A program made the position numbers and the translations under genes. This document shows, piece by piece, positions 19,901 through 30,700 of a stretch of 64,000 nt of DNA (position 1 is the stretch's first letter; every line of letters begins with the position of its first letter). Under the pieces are notes generated by a model. It was not told where the DNA came from and ran no database searches. It was given only the letters and a program-made list of their open reading frames with translations. This stretch comes from Rhodocollybia butyracea (Eukaryota; Basidiomycota; Agaricomycetes; Agaricales; Omphalotaceae), in NCBI GenBank assembly GCA_015501585.1, contig JADNRY010000152.1, positions 89,058 to 153,057 of the forward strand, written 5' to 3'.

Positions 19901-21348
19901 TCCTCATCAATAAGGCGCTGGATAAAAGTACCAGCATCATCCTTACTGAATGTTACACATTTCCCTGCGCCAAAGACAGTATAACACTTAGCTTCGTCGA
20001 GTCGGGAAACGGAAATGAGGGTAGGAGAGGAGTCAGGAACGAAAGCAGTGTCCTTCAGATTGAGACGGACAAGTTGACGATGGCGACGACGCGCAAGAAA
20101 AACGGCTATACCTCGACCTGCAATCTTCATAGTACCATGACCAAATCCAGTAACCTTCTGAGAAATGGCCGGATGGTGGAAAGACGTGAAGTCGGCACGA
20201 ACAGAATGAATGTGAGACGTAGTACCAGAGTCGATAATGATGGGAGGCCTATCGGCAGTAGTACCAGCTGGATACACTGACTCAGACATAGGCTGGGAGG
20301 AATTCACATTTGTAGAAGTCTCGGTCACCGGGTAAGCAGAGAAATCGATAATATTGGCGCCCGAAGAAGATTCTACGAAATGTGATGAGGTAGACTGCTC
20401 AGTTTCACCTCCTCCCCCACTCTCCACATGGTGGGCTTTCTCTTTGCCCTTCTTCTTATTTTTCCCCTTTTTGTTACCTCCCTTAGCCTCCATAGCATGT
20501 TTCCCACCACCGGGCTTACGGCAAAAATCCTTGGTGTGACCGGGAGTGTGGCAGTTGACACAATAATAATCTCCACGGGCCGCATAGGAGCGTTCGAGCA
20601 CAGCGACGGCGGCTTCTACGTTCGACATGCCGGAATTAGAGTTCTCGTCAGGATGAGCTGAACGGTAAGAACCTAAAATCTGTTGGACAGTCGACTCAAG
20701 AGTAGTGCTGGAGGTGAGAGAGAAACTGCGGATCCAGGTGTGCCAAGACCCGGTCGCACCTTCTTCATTGGGGAGAGTAGTGACAAGAATAGCAGAGGCA
20801 AACCCTTCCTCCACAACGTACCCAGCTTTCCGGATATCCTGCAGAGCAGATTCGAAACCCTGAAGATGGGCGGACAAAGAATCAAAGCTATGCTGGAGCG
20901 GAAGTCGGCGGGTGAGTCGGGAGAAGAACATCATGATGAGACCAGAACCCTGAGGACCATAAGTACCCGAAAGTCGTTTATAGGCGGCGGCGCTCGTAAG
21001 ACCTTCTACCATGCTGACCATGCTCTCAGAGATACACTGGAGAAGCATGTTCATCATATAAGAATCCATCCGTTGCCAGATAAGATACTTAGTGTCGGTA
21101 TCGGAAGGACAAACAAGCGCGCCCGACAAAATAGACTGACATCCTACTGTGCGAGCACCAGCGAGGAAGACGGCAGACCAAGACGAAAAATTCGTTTCAC
21201 CTTTGAGCTTAGTGTCACGAGGGAAGAGTGAATTTCCACCACTAGGGATGGTCCAATCACTCGGAATAGTCGGCGCGGTCATAGTGGTCTGTGTACTCGA
21301 AGTAGTCTGAGTAGGTTGGGTAGTAGGAGCGGAAGGGGTAGTAGACAT
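16984..21348 (-). CDS. Copia gag-pol polyprotein (1454 aa)
   Basis: One uninterrupted frame. In order: Ser/Thr/Pro-rich N-terminus and gag domain (about 1-255); zinc knuckle CVNCHTPGHTKDFC (about 262-275); aspartic protease IIIDSGTTSHI (about 369); GAG pre-integrase HNELGHLNYPAC (about 535); integrase core with HSDLWGP (about 598), ITFLDDCSRMAWGY, TDNGGEY and PEQNGRSERLNRTI; a Pro-rich linker; RVT_2 reverse transcriptase with ARLVAQGFTQIPGIDF (about 1000) and HVDDLALFG (about 1131); RNase H with KQTAVATSTSEAEYYAA (about 1345). The integrase-before-RT order defines Copia. All catalytic motifs are present, and single-frame gag-pol is common in Copia. The start ATG at 21348 lies 100 bp inside the 5' LTR. 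Confidence 0.97.
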   Translation of the reverse strand: MSTTPSAPTTQPTQTTSSTQTTMTAPTIPSDWTIPSGGNSLFPRDTKLKGETNFSSWSAVFLAGARTVGCQSILSGALVCPSDTDTKYLIWQRMDSYMMNMLLQCISESMVSMVEGLTSAAAYKRLSGTYGPQGSGLIMMFFSRLTRRLPLQHSFDSLSAHLQGFESALQDIRKAGYVVEEGFASAILVTTLPNEEGATGSWHTWIRSFSLTSSTTLESTVQQILGSYRSAHPDENSNSGMSNVEAAVAVLERSYAARGDYYCVNCHTPGHTKDFCRKPGGGKHAMEAKGGNKKGKNKKKGKEKAHHVESGGGGETEQSTSSHFVESSSGANIIDFSAYPVTETSTNVNSSQPMSESVYPAGTTADRPPIIIDSGTTSHIHSVRADFTSFHHPAISQKVTGFGHGTMKIAGRGIAVFLARRRHRQLVRLNLKDTAFVPDSSPTLISVSRLDEAKCYTVFGAGKCVTFSKDDAGTFIQRLIDEEDVVFTGTKDNSRLYHLDSAPSTSAFTSSTSDKPLLYSKLVQLHNELGHLNYPACRDLYRSGTLEGMTVKLTASELAAEPPICDACAQGKLTRARFPESNSRASEPLGLVHSDLWGPAPVLTTTGMGYLITFLDDCSRMAWGYLLRRKSDAFTAFKQWLVEVEKVTGKKLKVFRTDNGGEYITNEWRDWMKEHGIRWEKTAPYTPEQNGRSERLNRTIFDRVRTILIHSQLPLSMWGYAVWYILNIRARTYASPLPKGETPYHLWYKKHPDRRKLHSFGCKVWVYNNSQEHKLDARGTPGIFLGFDETRVAYYVYTPGKGVRSAISVKFDDNTNGDGLLSAAGESYDYSSLKNPTYKDDDEFSPITAPSALPPDPPVPVPPATPPPRAPRPNPRMPSDATPAKTRSRARAEVQPQIDEDIPPHVELDMDDSGDEGEMPELAHILSGEIPFNVSQALNSPDHAEWEAACHYELNQLLETGTYSLVPPPPDRKAIGTRWVFAIKRNADTQAIEVYRARLVAQGFTQIPGIDFVDIHAPTARIESIRGIATVAAIQDWEIHVIDVKSAYLNSTIPDDQPTYVKQPPGFAVRGKDSWVWKLNKALYGLKQSGFLWYEKLKSVLVELGFQVCISDPCVFFRRSSDGIIIIATHVDDLALFGSSILQIIQFKDEFRTHFDISDKGEISQFLGMTVTRDRSARTISFSQRSYILSLISRFRLDDAHPVGTPMEKTVLSKADCPSDDSPEQREMRLVPYAEGVGSLMHASTRTRPDITRSTQQVAQFMHNPGHIHWKAVKRIIRYLKGTVDFVLVLGGKSLLFFAYTDSNFVDHLEHGRSVSGAALTFGTGCFSWYTRKQTAVATSTSEAEYYAAGSCGREVVWFRSLLQELDFTQPEPTQMFVDSSSALKNINSDQVTNANKHIKIHHHWIREAVHCGDIQTAVVASRDNVADIFTKALDGETHRQATRLLGLVPMHSR

Positions 21349-21435
21349 CGATAGAGACGAGGGTTATGCAGGAAGAGAAGATAAAAGATTCGATTCCGGT
21401 AATCACTATAAGGCTGGCTGTATCAGGCGGACTCG

Positions 21436-21447
21436 GGGCCCATAACC
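21436..21447 (-). promoter_or_regulatory. Copia primer-binding site (internal tRNA-iMet type)
   Basis: GGTTATGGGCCC lies directly after the 5' LTR. It is complementary to GGGCCCATAACC of the anticodon arm of eukaryotic initiator tRNA-Met rather than to its 3' end. This is the half-tRNA priming known from Drosophila copia. Confidence 0.75.
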
Positions 21448-21795
21448 TGTTGGAACTAAGAGACACGTTAGTACGATGTACAACTAAGCTCAGCCAGAAG
21501 TGATGAAGGCTTAATCATATTACCATACCTAAGAGACACATTAGTACGATGTACAACTAAGCTATAGGTACAGTATGAGCATAATGGACATAGAGCATAA
21601 GTATAATAGACATACCTCAGCCAGAAGTGATGAAGGCTGAGGAAAAGAAGGGAACGTCGATACGTACAGTATAAGTAGAAATCCGTATCAGTGAAATAAA
21701 AGTTAAAACAAATGATAAGAACTCGGGTCTGATATCTACTCGGTATTGGAGCTGTACATACCGGCGGCCATATACCGCGGACCGAATATCCAACA
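21448..21795 (-). repeat. Copia 5' LTR
   Basis: 348 bp, identical to the other LTR except for one visible substitution (ACACATTAG versus ACACGTTAG near 21540). It is followed by the TCCCA duplication. Confidence 0.95.
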
Positions 21796-22050
21796 TCCCA
21801 GACAAAGACCTGGAGAGAACAAGAGTTCTCATGTCAACCCAATTGTTGGGACAAATTGGGGAAAGAACTTACCAGAAGAACATCATCTGATAGAGGGAGT
21901 TTGATTCTGAGACATCTCTTGTTTACAACAGTCTGTGTTTCTTCTTGCGACCCGAGGGGTGAAGAAACACATAAGTATTCAGAGAGGATAGAAAAGTGTG
22001 TAATTCACTTGACTATTAGACTAATGTAAACCACTATGTTTAAACACAAC

Positions 22051-22157
22051 TAATTGTCTGTGTTCGTTTGAATCACTGCGTGATTTAGCAAGAAAAGCAG
22101 CCGCCTCAAGGAGGCGGCCCTGAGATTGATTGAGCGAGGCGCGAAGAGACCGCTAAG
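22051..22157 (-). repeat. Ngaro-like repeat B1
   Basis: 107 bp nearly identical to 16244-16347 (B2), including a GCCGCCTC...GAGGCGGC palindrome. It abuts A2 with four intervening bases. Its presence between the coding region and A2 is what identifies the split direct repeats. Confidence 0.8.
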
Positions 22158-22730
22158 GACTATGTGTGGAAGAAGTATGAGGGATGATGAAATCATCTAG
22201 ATGGGGATGCGTGTCTTGCGTCGAATCAAATGTGTTGACCTCGACCAGCAGTGAGGAGAGCTTGAAGCAGGATCGGGTTTTTGCGGATATAAATGCGGAA
22301 AGCCTCAGATGCCCAACATCCTGATGCTTGTATGATGGATGGGGCTGCTCCATCTTCTGCTAATGCTGTAGCGCCTCCTGCTCGCATCAACTGTCCAGTG
22401 ATTCGAGTGTTGGGGATAAAGCGTCGGAGTTGGCGAAGGAACCAGTCTCTGGTAGGAATTTCCCCATTTTCTCATACCCAGAGGAAAGGATGGAAAGGTT
22501 GGTGTGAAACACGTATAAGTATAAGCCTCAGAAGTGTACAAACGACTCGTATTGAAGTTGTAAGTACCTGTGAAACACGTATAAGTATAAGCTACATAAT
22601 AGCGTAAGTACGGGCTTCACAACAATATAAATAAAGTATAAACTCACCCTCAGAAGTGTACAAACGACTGAGGGAGAAAGGACGATAGGTCCCGTATATA
22701 ACTAAGTACTCGAAACTGCCAAGCCATAGC
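22158..22730 (-). other. 3' untranslated part of the Ngaro-like element
   Basis: Non-coding stretch between the recombinase stop and B1. It contains two copies of GTGAAACACGTATAAGTATAAG (near 22504 and 22571) and two of CTCAGAAGTGTACAAACGACT (near 22527 and 22651). No gene is seen. Confidence 0.45.
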
Positions 22731-25440
22731 TAGGCACTCGGATAAACGAAAAGGTAAGATAAATAATATAAGGAAAAGGGGGAAATACGGCCCCCACGGA
22801 AGGGTAAACTACAAGATGATGTGAAACGTGTCCCACCTACTCCGGATGCAGAAAGGCGGGGGCGGGACTCCTTGACCCGAAGTTCTTCCTTCGACAGTTG
22901 GAGCGTGTCCTGGCTGTCTAGGTAGAGTCGGAAAAGTTTAATGGTTTCTGGGTTGTTGATGAAGATACAATTTCCTTCAAAAGTTGGATCTGCTTTGTGT
23001 GTTGGTAACCAGTAGCTGAATGCGGTTTCCAGCCACTCTACCAATATTTGGGTATTTACGTGTAGGTATGCGAAAGGTGCTATAAAACAACCTAACAAAA
23101 ACACTACCGCACCTAACCAGACTATCAATATGTAAGGGAGCGAGGGCAGGTTGTCAGAGATTCCCCGAGGGAAAGTCTTGTAATATCGGATGTACACACG
23201 CGACTGCTCCAGGTTCAAGACTGTAGCGCTAACGTGGGTAACTAAGCTTAGACAACTCTTAGAACTAAGTCGAGAGAAGCCTAGTTAGGGTGTACAAGTG
23301 TACAAGGGAACCAGGTGTGTATGTCCAAATCAATTAACCAAAACCAAAACCAATACAACAAAAACTAAGATTCTCCTAGGCAAACTCTGGCTCTAGCTAG
23401 AATAGTAATCTCGAGGTTTGTCAACAACCCTAGGCAAACTCTGGCACTAGCTGCTGTGACGCCGTAAAGTCCTCGACCAAACTCTGGGCCAAGCTACAAT
23501 ATTGTGAGTGAACTTAATCACTAGGAACTTGTACCACAATCTTAGTGGCTCGTCTAACTTTGTGAAGAAGTCAACTAAGGAACCCTCACTCTGGAGCCGA
23601 ATAATCCCTTACTAGAAGCCGTCCCCTCTAAGGAAGCAACTAGATTTGAGTTGATCTGGAGTTCAAGAGAACTCTACACACTTAAACTTGATCAAGATAT
23701 AAATGGGCTTTGCAAAGCGCATGAAGTTTATTACTTTCTTAAGATAACCAAGTCAGGAGGCGTCACGCTACTGATCCCGTGGGGACGTTCTACGGAGCAC
23801 TGGTCTTAGCAGTCAAGTCGAGGGCAAGAAACTTGTCTTATTGAATAAATATGTCTGGCTTATATACTGAGTAGAGAGAGTTTAATACAAAAAATAGATG
23901 AAACAGATACAGAGAGAGACGGAAAGAGAGTGGAACAGAGGAATCTGGCTCGGAAAGGAAACTCCAGCCTATATATGGTACACACGATAAAGAAATAGTC
24001 CATTCTTGGGTATATATCAGAGGTAAAATATGATTTTGTGAGGATTAACATAGTTTTAAAGTGTTTTGATCCGAGCGAGGTTTCTCCAATTACTCCACAA
24101 TTCTCCGGGGTCAGGAGTACCTTTATGCTTCATGATCACTTGCTGCCTGGTTTCCCTTGGGTGAGCTTCACTCTATTCCTTGGATAGTTCTGTCCATCCT
24201 GAGTGTGATTAACATTCTCTCGAGAAGGCCTGTTGTCTAGCTTTCCAACAACACCACTTATGATAGTCTCAAGCAACTGCACTGAGTATGTACAAGTGAT
24301 TACCGATGGTTGGCTTTAACGGATAAGACCTCTCGTGTATGATTTCTAGTATCAAATGTTTCGTTTCGCCAAGGCTATCCCGGCGCGTAGCTTTCCGTAG
24401 GACCGCTAAGCATGTTTCTACCATCTTCATGGTTATGACCGGTGCCGCAAATAGACCTCTATGGTTTCCTTGGGATCGTTCTGGTCCATTGTTACGGACT
24501 GTAAAGTCCACATCTTAACATAGCTTGTTGGGGGTCTTAGTGCAAGGGACGCCTTCCCTCATAATTCCTTCCCTTGAGTAACATGTTGGCTCAGTACTTA
24601 TCCCGCTTCAAGAGTATGCACTCTTGGGTATAACTAGATTGACAATCTAGCGTTACATCTCCGGGCAGCCCAGGTATCCTCGCTAGCTTGGCTCTAGGCT
24701 ACGCTTGTGGGCGTACCTTCACGGCTTGCTGAGTATTATTCTTTGCCTCGGCAACAGCTATCACGCTCGGGCTCCGTATAACTCTCTTATTGCATTGTAT
24801 AACACATACAAAATGTCAAAATGTACGGTTACACGCCTTAGGCTGATTTTAGGCCTAATACCAAGTTTCATTGACTGTATTTCCGAGGATTTCAGAGTCT
24901 AGGGTTGTTATTCATAGTCAATTCTGCGAGTCGTAACAGCCCATAGAAACCAACAAATAGCATGGTGGAAAACACAATATCATCATGCCGAGGGTTTGGG
25001 GAAGGGAGGCTAGTGTGTGACAAAGGTGGTGTCAGGATAGTGGAAGTTTCTGTTTGACTGGTTTGCTGTAAAGTCATTTGCAGCCTTTGAGAGTGTGGCT
25101 GACCATGGGGCCGTTTCGAATAGCACAAATGTTAGGGAAAAGGTGTTCAATCTCCGAGCAGATGCCAGAGAGGTAGGAGTCGACAGATCTGGGTTCAATG
25201 TGTTGACTCATGTAAATGACAAAGAAACTGAGCATGTCCGCAGTTGGTTCTATGGGGAAATTGTGAATAGAGCAGAAATTCAGGTAGGAGTTTAGAGCGG
25301 AAGAATACAAGGCGTGACTTGACAAGTCAATTGCCATGCTGAGTGCGATTGACTGTTCATGGACAAGGTGCTCAAGCGGCCAGGGTTCCCGAGTGGGTTG
25401 CCTGGCGTTCTGGATATCCGGATCGTGACTGGTCTGCCCC
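22731..25440 (-). pseudogene. Tyrosine recombinase (YR) of the Ngaro-like element, split by a solo LTR
   Basis: The N-terminal part (25440 to about 24880) has the SAM-like domain ALYSSALNSYLNFC, MLSFFVIYMSQHIEPRSVDSYLSGI and the catalytic Arg box FYGLLRLAELT. The frame is then cut by a 1.8-kb insertion and resumes at about 23045 with WLETAFSYWLPTHKAD and FEGNCIFINNPETIKLFRLYL, as in mushroom YR proteins. The downstream stretch that should hold the HxR box and catalytic Tyr is diverged and not clearly recognisable. Stops lie on both sides of the insertion, so the gene is inactive. The enzyme would integrate a circular cDNA intermediate. Confidence 0.75.
23049..24863 (-). mobile_element. Solo LTR (about 1.8 kb), family LTR-1815, copy 1
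   Basis: The block matches 47765-50789 once the 1,169-bp LTR inserted there is removed. On the minus strand it starts TGGTATTAGG and ends AATACCCA (TG...CA). A TATA box (GTATATAAGCC, near 23858-23868) lies two thirds along. Downstream is a short set of repeats with a CAAACTCTGG core (23388, 23440 and 23481). The insertion splits the YR gene; the flanks AAACT and AATAT could be a worn 5-bp duplication. No coding sequence. The exact ends are inferred. Confidence 0.6.
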
Positions 25441-27400
25441 CAGCGCATCTTGAGGGGGTTTAAAATCCTGGAGGGTGAGTCCTGGTGCAAGGGAAGGGAG
25501 TTTTGAGAACTTTTGGCGAGATATGGCATCAGCGACGCCATTCTGTTTGCCAGGTACATGTAGAACACAAACATTGATGTTGAAGTCAAGTAGCACATCA
25601 ATGGCTGAATGGAGAATGTGGTTGTACACCGGTTCTGCCTTAAGTGAGTCAAAGATGTGTACAGTGTTCATGTTGTCAGTAAATACTGTGAGTCGAAGTC
25701 ACTGGGTGAGGGAGGGGTTGGAATGCATTGTATGGCAGTACCAGTGGATGGAAGAGAGAACACAGAGAGCCTCAAAGAAAAAGATGGTGTCTTTGGGCGG
25801 GTTGAAAGGGATTGGAGAGAAGAAGCCGAGTAACAGCTCAGGGATCCAAAAACCCATTCCGAGTTTGGAGGTGTTGCAGTAGATTGTCATGTTGGTTTCT
25901 GTGAGGGGATCCCAGTTGTAAGCTTCAAAGAAAAGAATACCTGATGCTGACTCAAGGCATTGTGCTAATCAAGATAAGTCTTCTTTGACTGCCTTGTTGA
26001 GATAAATGTCGGTGTGAGGCTGGGATTTCCCTGACATCTTCTCATAGATGTTACATAGTGCTGGTCAGAAAAGAGGAAAGATGTTGAAAGACCAGTTTAT
26101 CCAACCGGTAAGGACTTGGAATTTGTGAAGGGAACGGTGACGTGAAGGAGTAGCAATGAACTTGTTGATGGCGGCAATCAGATCTCATTTAGACTCTGCA
26201 GGCAGTGTTGGTTGCTGTCATGGCGTTTGGATTGATTTCAAAGCCAATTATGGTGAGAATTGATCCGAATAGTTGTTTCTTGCGTTTGTGAGGAATACCG
26301 AGGTAGTCCCAGAGGTAGAGTAGCTGAGTCTGTTTACGAGGGAAGAAAGCGGCATAAGGTTTGTACCATTCAAGGTTTCCTTCTGTCTCCCAGCCATATG
26401 TGTCATCTACATAGCAGAAAATGTCAACAATGAGTTCAACAAATATTGTGATCCAAATAACTAGTCCCACTATGGAGGCCCATATTTGAGGGGAACCATG
26501 GTCACCGAAACATGAGTTCAGGTCAACATTTTGTTTGGGAGGTCCAATATTGATACCTGCGGCAAGTTGGTCTTTAGTTGGGAGATTTGTGGTGACGACT
26601 TGTTTGATTTGCCACAGAGGGTGTCTTGGTGTGAGTCAGAAAGCTTCAGTGACATCTGGCTTCCAGACAACTAACTTCTCATTTGGATGTTTCCGTTTGT
26701 AGTCCAAAAGGGCAGGGACAAATTGTTGAAGAGTATCCATACAAGGTCCTTTCATCTGGGTTTGGTCTATCATGGAGTTTTGACAGTACTGTCCTGCGCT
26801 CTGGTGGGAGACGAGATGAAGATCAGTGGAGTTGGGTTTGGGAATGGCAAGGATAGGATTGCTGTACATGCCCGGTAGTAGGTCGGGTCTGAAAGTAGGT
26901 GAGAACCGTCCTTTTTGAATTTTGATGTCCCGCTGATTGTTGAGAAAAACTTGTTCAGGTTCTGAGGCAGGTGGAACAAATGAATTATCCCATGTAGTAG
27001 GGTAACCCAAATCATAGTTGGTTTTTGCCCAAGGCCAGAAACCGTTAGTGAGTCCATTAACAACTGAGGTGACAAATAACGCATGGGGATGAGTGCTTAG
27101 CTTCTTTTGGAAACAATCGACTTTTATGGGCGTGGAGACATTAAAGAGATTGGGATGAGTTGCAATGGTGTGTAGTGCTTCTTTGTTCTGGAATTCATAT
27201 TTAGGTGGGCGGGGGAGTGGTTCGTCAACTTCAGTGTAACGGGCTGTGTGGCTGGCGCAGCTGCTGGTCTTGCACCAGGCGAAACTGCGAAAATACCAAG
27301 GAAGAGAATGAGAGGGGAGTGGGGATACTGGATCGTCTTCCACTCCTACTGGTTGAGCCCAGGCTAAGGTTTCAAATTTCGAACTAACCAACTTCCTAGC
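25350..27400 (-). pseudogene. Reverse transcriptase / RNase H of the Ngaro-like element
   Basis: A broken reading frame. The upstream part (to 26636) includes FNVSTPIKVDCFQKKLSTHP, TTWDNSFVPPASEPEQVFL, GMYSNPILAIPKPNSTDLHL and SAGQYCQNSMI, the usual RT start. After a stop comes the active-site strand IFCYVDDTYGWE (about 26400), then WDYLGIPHKRKKQLFGSILTIIGFEI. RNase H traces follow: YCNTSKLGMGFWIP, FFEALCVLSSIHW, and VCVLHVPGKQNGVADAISR (about 25540). This RT type with a following YR is characteristic of DIRS-order retroelements. At least four stops or frameshifts are visible. Confidence 0.75.
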
Positions 27401-27695
27401 GCGCTGCTCAGGAAGACTTTTTGGTAGTCTGACATTTGACTCCTCGATGCTTGGTGGAACTGCACGTGGAGCACTTGTGTTCTCTTGGGCAGTTGGTGTT
27501 GGAGCAACGGTTGTCATCCCAGTTTCGGCACACTTCTCTGCGGGCAGGCTTCCGGGCGCAGTCTGAATGCGAGCTAGCATCTTTTGTAGCAGAGCTGTCA
27601 GCCAGGATGTCAATGATGGCTCAGAGAAGGTGCTGGAATTTTCTGAATTCATCAAACAACACATTGCGTTTTTGGCCAATGAGTCTGTGGACAGC
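27400..27695 (-). pseudogene. Gag-like gene, 3' part with CCHC-type zinc cluster
   Basis: In the frame continuing the 31039-32171 gag: LIGQKRNVLFDEFRKFQ, then a Cys/His cluster with CRNWDDNRCSNTNC and EHKCSTCSSTKHRGVKC. It is separated from the 5' gag part by the 3.3-kb element at 27704-31030. Removing that element and one copy of its 8-bp duplication restores continuity of the frame. One in-frame stop lies near 27630. Confidence 0.65.
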
Positions 27696-27703
27696 ACGGT
27701 CAT

Positions 27704-30700
27704 CACCTCGACATCACACCTGTCAAAAGATGTAAGCCTGGTAAGATGGGCCCCACATGCCAGGCCCCTTCCCCTGGATTTGAGACTTTCCCTACATCGC
27801 GAGTATTTCCTTGAATAATTCCAACTATTATCTATAAGGAAAAAGTCCAGACAGCCAATAAATCATTGATGTATGCTACAAAAATTGCGCATGGTAACGT
27901 CCCGGCAATTATAACATGCAGTGCCAAGTAGTGCCAAGTCCGGGCTATCGGAACTAAGCTCCCCGCTAGCAATCGCTGCCCGCTCATCGTCCCGCCTCTT
28001 ATCCCGATTCCGAATCGCGCATCTATTTAATATAGTGTCTTTCTATTTTCCTTCACCATCATGGGGGTGCTCTATCCCAGTGAGATATCTTGTACTTCTT
28101 TACTTGGGAAACAAGTATTTACTGCGATGGTGAAACATCTGCCTTGGCTTAAGTGGGCTACCCCAACCTACCTGAGTGACCTTTCATCGTAGTACCTTTA
28201 TTTATCTCGAGTATGCCGTCCGAAACCAAATTTTAGTTGTTGAAGCCTTTGAAAACAGTGTACTACACTCACTATGAAATATGTTTGAATTACACGCTCT
28301 CGCCTTGATAAACATGAATATGAGATGCCTGAGCCTCATCAAAGGAGACCTCGGCGCTTACATTTGAGAGGAAGGGAGGAAGGGAGGAAGTACCAGTGTA
28401 GTCCCCATTAAGGAACAGCCAGGGCCCATGTGCGCAACACACAGTGCGCCATATGTGCGCACTGCGCCGTGGACGGAGGAATCACAACCTTAGTCACACA
28501 CAGCAGGGGATTTCCGTGTGGGGTAACGTATGTTGAGCTACTTTGAACATACAAGTTAACTAAGCTTACAAAGTTTATTTGCTTGACTGATACGCATTGT
28601 AGCACCGTGTACAAAAATGCTAGCAGCCTAGCACAAGTTTTCTCCGTTATCTAGGGACATGGGCAGGCCGCAATATGGATGCTTAAGTCTTGATAAGTGC
28701 AGCAATATTTGAAATTTGTGCTTATAATAGTAACGGATGAAAGGTACAACTCCGAAGTAAGTGGGCGCTTAATGGAGACTTCCCGCCCATCCTTGTCGGC
28801 ATGTGCCTGAACCCCCGCCATCGAAGCTCCTAAGGTATCGGACCCATATATTGCAGGCGCACTACTTCTACTGCGGTCCTATAGTTGATTTCCACTTGAA
28901 TATGGAGTCATTTTACTTATTACTCTAGTTGCACTTGCTCTGCACTCTAAAAGATGATAAAACTGAACATCCTCTAGAACTACCATTTAGACGCAAATAT
29001 AAATGTATCTAAATCTCTAAGAAGGCGATACAGACAACTTAACTATAAATCTAAGATTTTTGTAGCCTCTTGCGGCCTACATGTATGAGTATATGCCTTG
29101 ACATTTAGTAAAATTGACTACCTCGGGCGCATTTTCCAGTGAAATAAATTGCGTATAGAGGATTGAGCTGTTTTTGAAGACTCTTTGTAGCTATGTCTAA
29201 AATGTAGGGCCAATTTTATATTCACTTAAATTTATGATGTTGAAAAGTGTACAAAGACTGCCATATTTATAGTTACACTTTGTGTTTAAGACTCGAACGG
29301 CTGTGGTTCAACAATGTGCGAAGCGATGCAATAAAAATTATATACAGTGTCTCGTTACATCTGGTAGAAGATACCCACAATGAAAAAACAGCTTAAAACT
29401 TCTTAGATTAACCTTGCTCAACGTCACAAGCAATGAAGTCAAGTCTCGGAATGGCGGGCCGTGCTCCATTGCAGCTCTTAAGTCGTTTTCATGTACGAAT
29501 TCATGCTTTTGTAAGGCAAGGAGGCTAAACGATATATTTCGCAGGTAGCTACGTATCAAGTCCTGACCCTTTAAGAGTATAAAATAAGTTTTAAACCCAT
29601 TTCCCAGTGTCCTTCCTCACGAGTCATGTACTTTCTCTTCAACCTCTAGCAGACAATGAGGCATGTTACTTTTCCTTTGTTTGAATGACCCACCTAATGG
29701 GAGCTACTTTACCGGTTACCGCATGAACAAGTCATAGCAAGTTTCCCTCTTATCAGGAGCAAAAAGTACTGCACGTCCTACATGAGGTCAGGGCCAAAGT
29801 GCCCCCAGCGGTTATCAACTCTTTTTCCAGTGAATGTGCTGCCAGTTGTAGGTCAGAAACAAGTTTGGCTGCCTCCTCTGCGCATTGAGAAATGCTTGAG
29901 TCTCTCCATGGGTAATGATCCTACTAGTATGTGGTAGTTTGTGTCAACTAGTGAGTCGGAACACTGTCAAAACAAACAAAAAATGTTACTCACTGCAGTA
30001 CCATTTTGACGAGAGTAGATTCCCAATATATGTCTGGTTTTTTCTGCGCTGGGACAGTGTTTCAGTGATGCTTCCTAGCGTTGTATCTTACAATTTTTCT
30101 TATCTTGTGGTTTTCCACATTCCCAATTTTGTTTCTGCGTATTAGATTGAGCCGGAGATATGAAGTTGGGTTGTGAAGTTGCTGGCAAGGGTGAACCATG
30201 ACAGAGGAGGACTGGATGTGAAAGGAGAGGATGAATTAGGTGAAGGAGAGTGTGTTATCTTTTATTGAGGTCGTCGTGCAAGCATTCAGTTGATATCACA
30301 CTGAAAAAAGTCAAAAACCTTCTGGATTAGATTAGATATGTATATGCTGACACTCCAAGGCGCTTGGCTACATGTCCGTGCATTAGCTGTTCAGAAGGAA
30401 ATCAAGAGAATAAGAAAAAAATCCATTAAATAAACAGAAGTGACATGCTGCAAGCATCGTGTAGCCTGTTTCTCACATTCCCAAGTAGGCTACAATCTGC
30501 TATGATACACTTAGTGCCATGTAAGCAAAATGCAAAAAAACAAACCTTAGCCTCAAATACAGCTCAGCAGCCATTTCGAATTCCCAGGGCGCGAGTACTC
30601 AAAAGCCTGCGAGCGCACGAGGCAGAGGTGCCTCCAATGCATCCTTGGCTATAGAAAAAAGAGAAATCAGATACTAAAATTCCAAGGCCGAAAGCGCCAG

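Larger units (their letters stand above)
16629..21795 (-). mobile_element. Young, apparently complete Copia LTR retrotransposon
   Basis: Two 348-bp LTRs (16629-16976 and 21448-21795) begin TGTTGG and end CCAACA. By eye they differ at one base, G in the left and A in the right at LTR position about 95. The 5-bp target duplication TCCCA sits at 16624-16628 and 21796-21800, inside repeat A2 of the Ngaro-like element. On the minus strand the primer site GGTTATGGGCCC follows the 5' LTR directly (21447-21436), and a purine tract GAGGGGGAG precedes the 3' LTR (16985-16977). With an intact 1454-aa polyprotein frame this is probably a recent and possibly mobile copy. Confidence 0.97.

Noticed and set aside
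22730..23218. 162-codon minus frame as an independent membrane protein gene
   Set aside because: Its first part comes from the LTR-1815 end and the remainder is the C-terminal part of the tyrosine recombinase.
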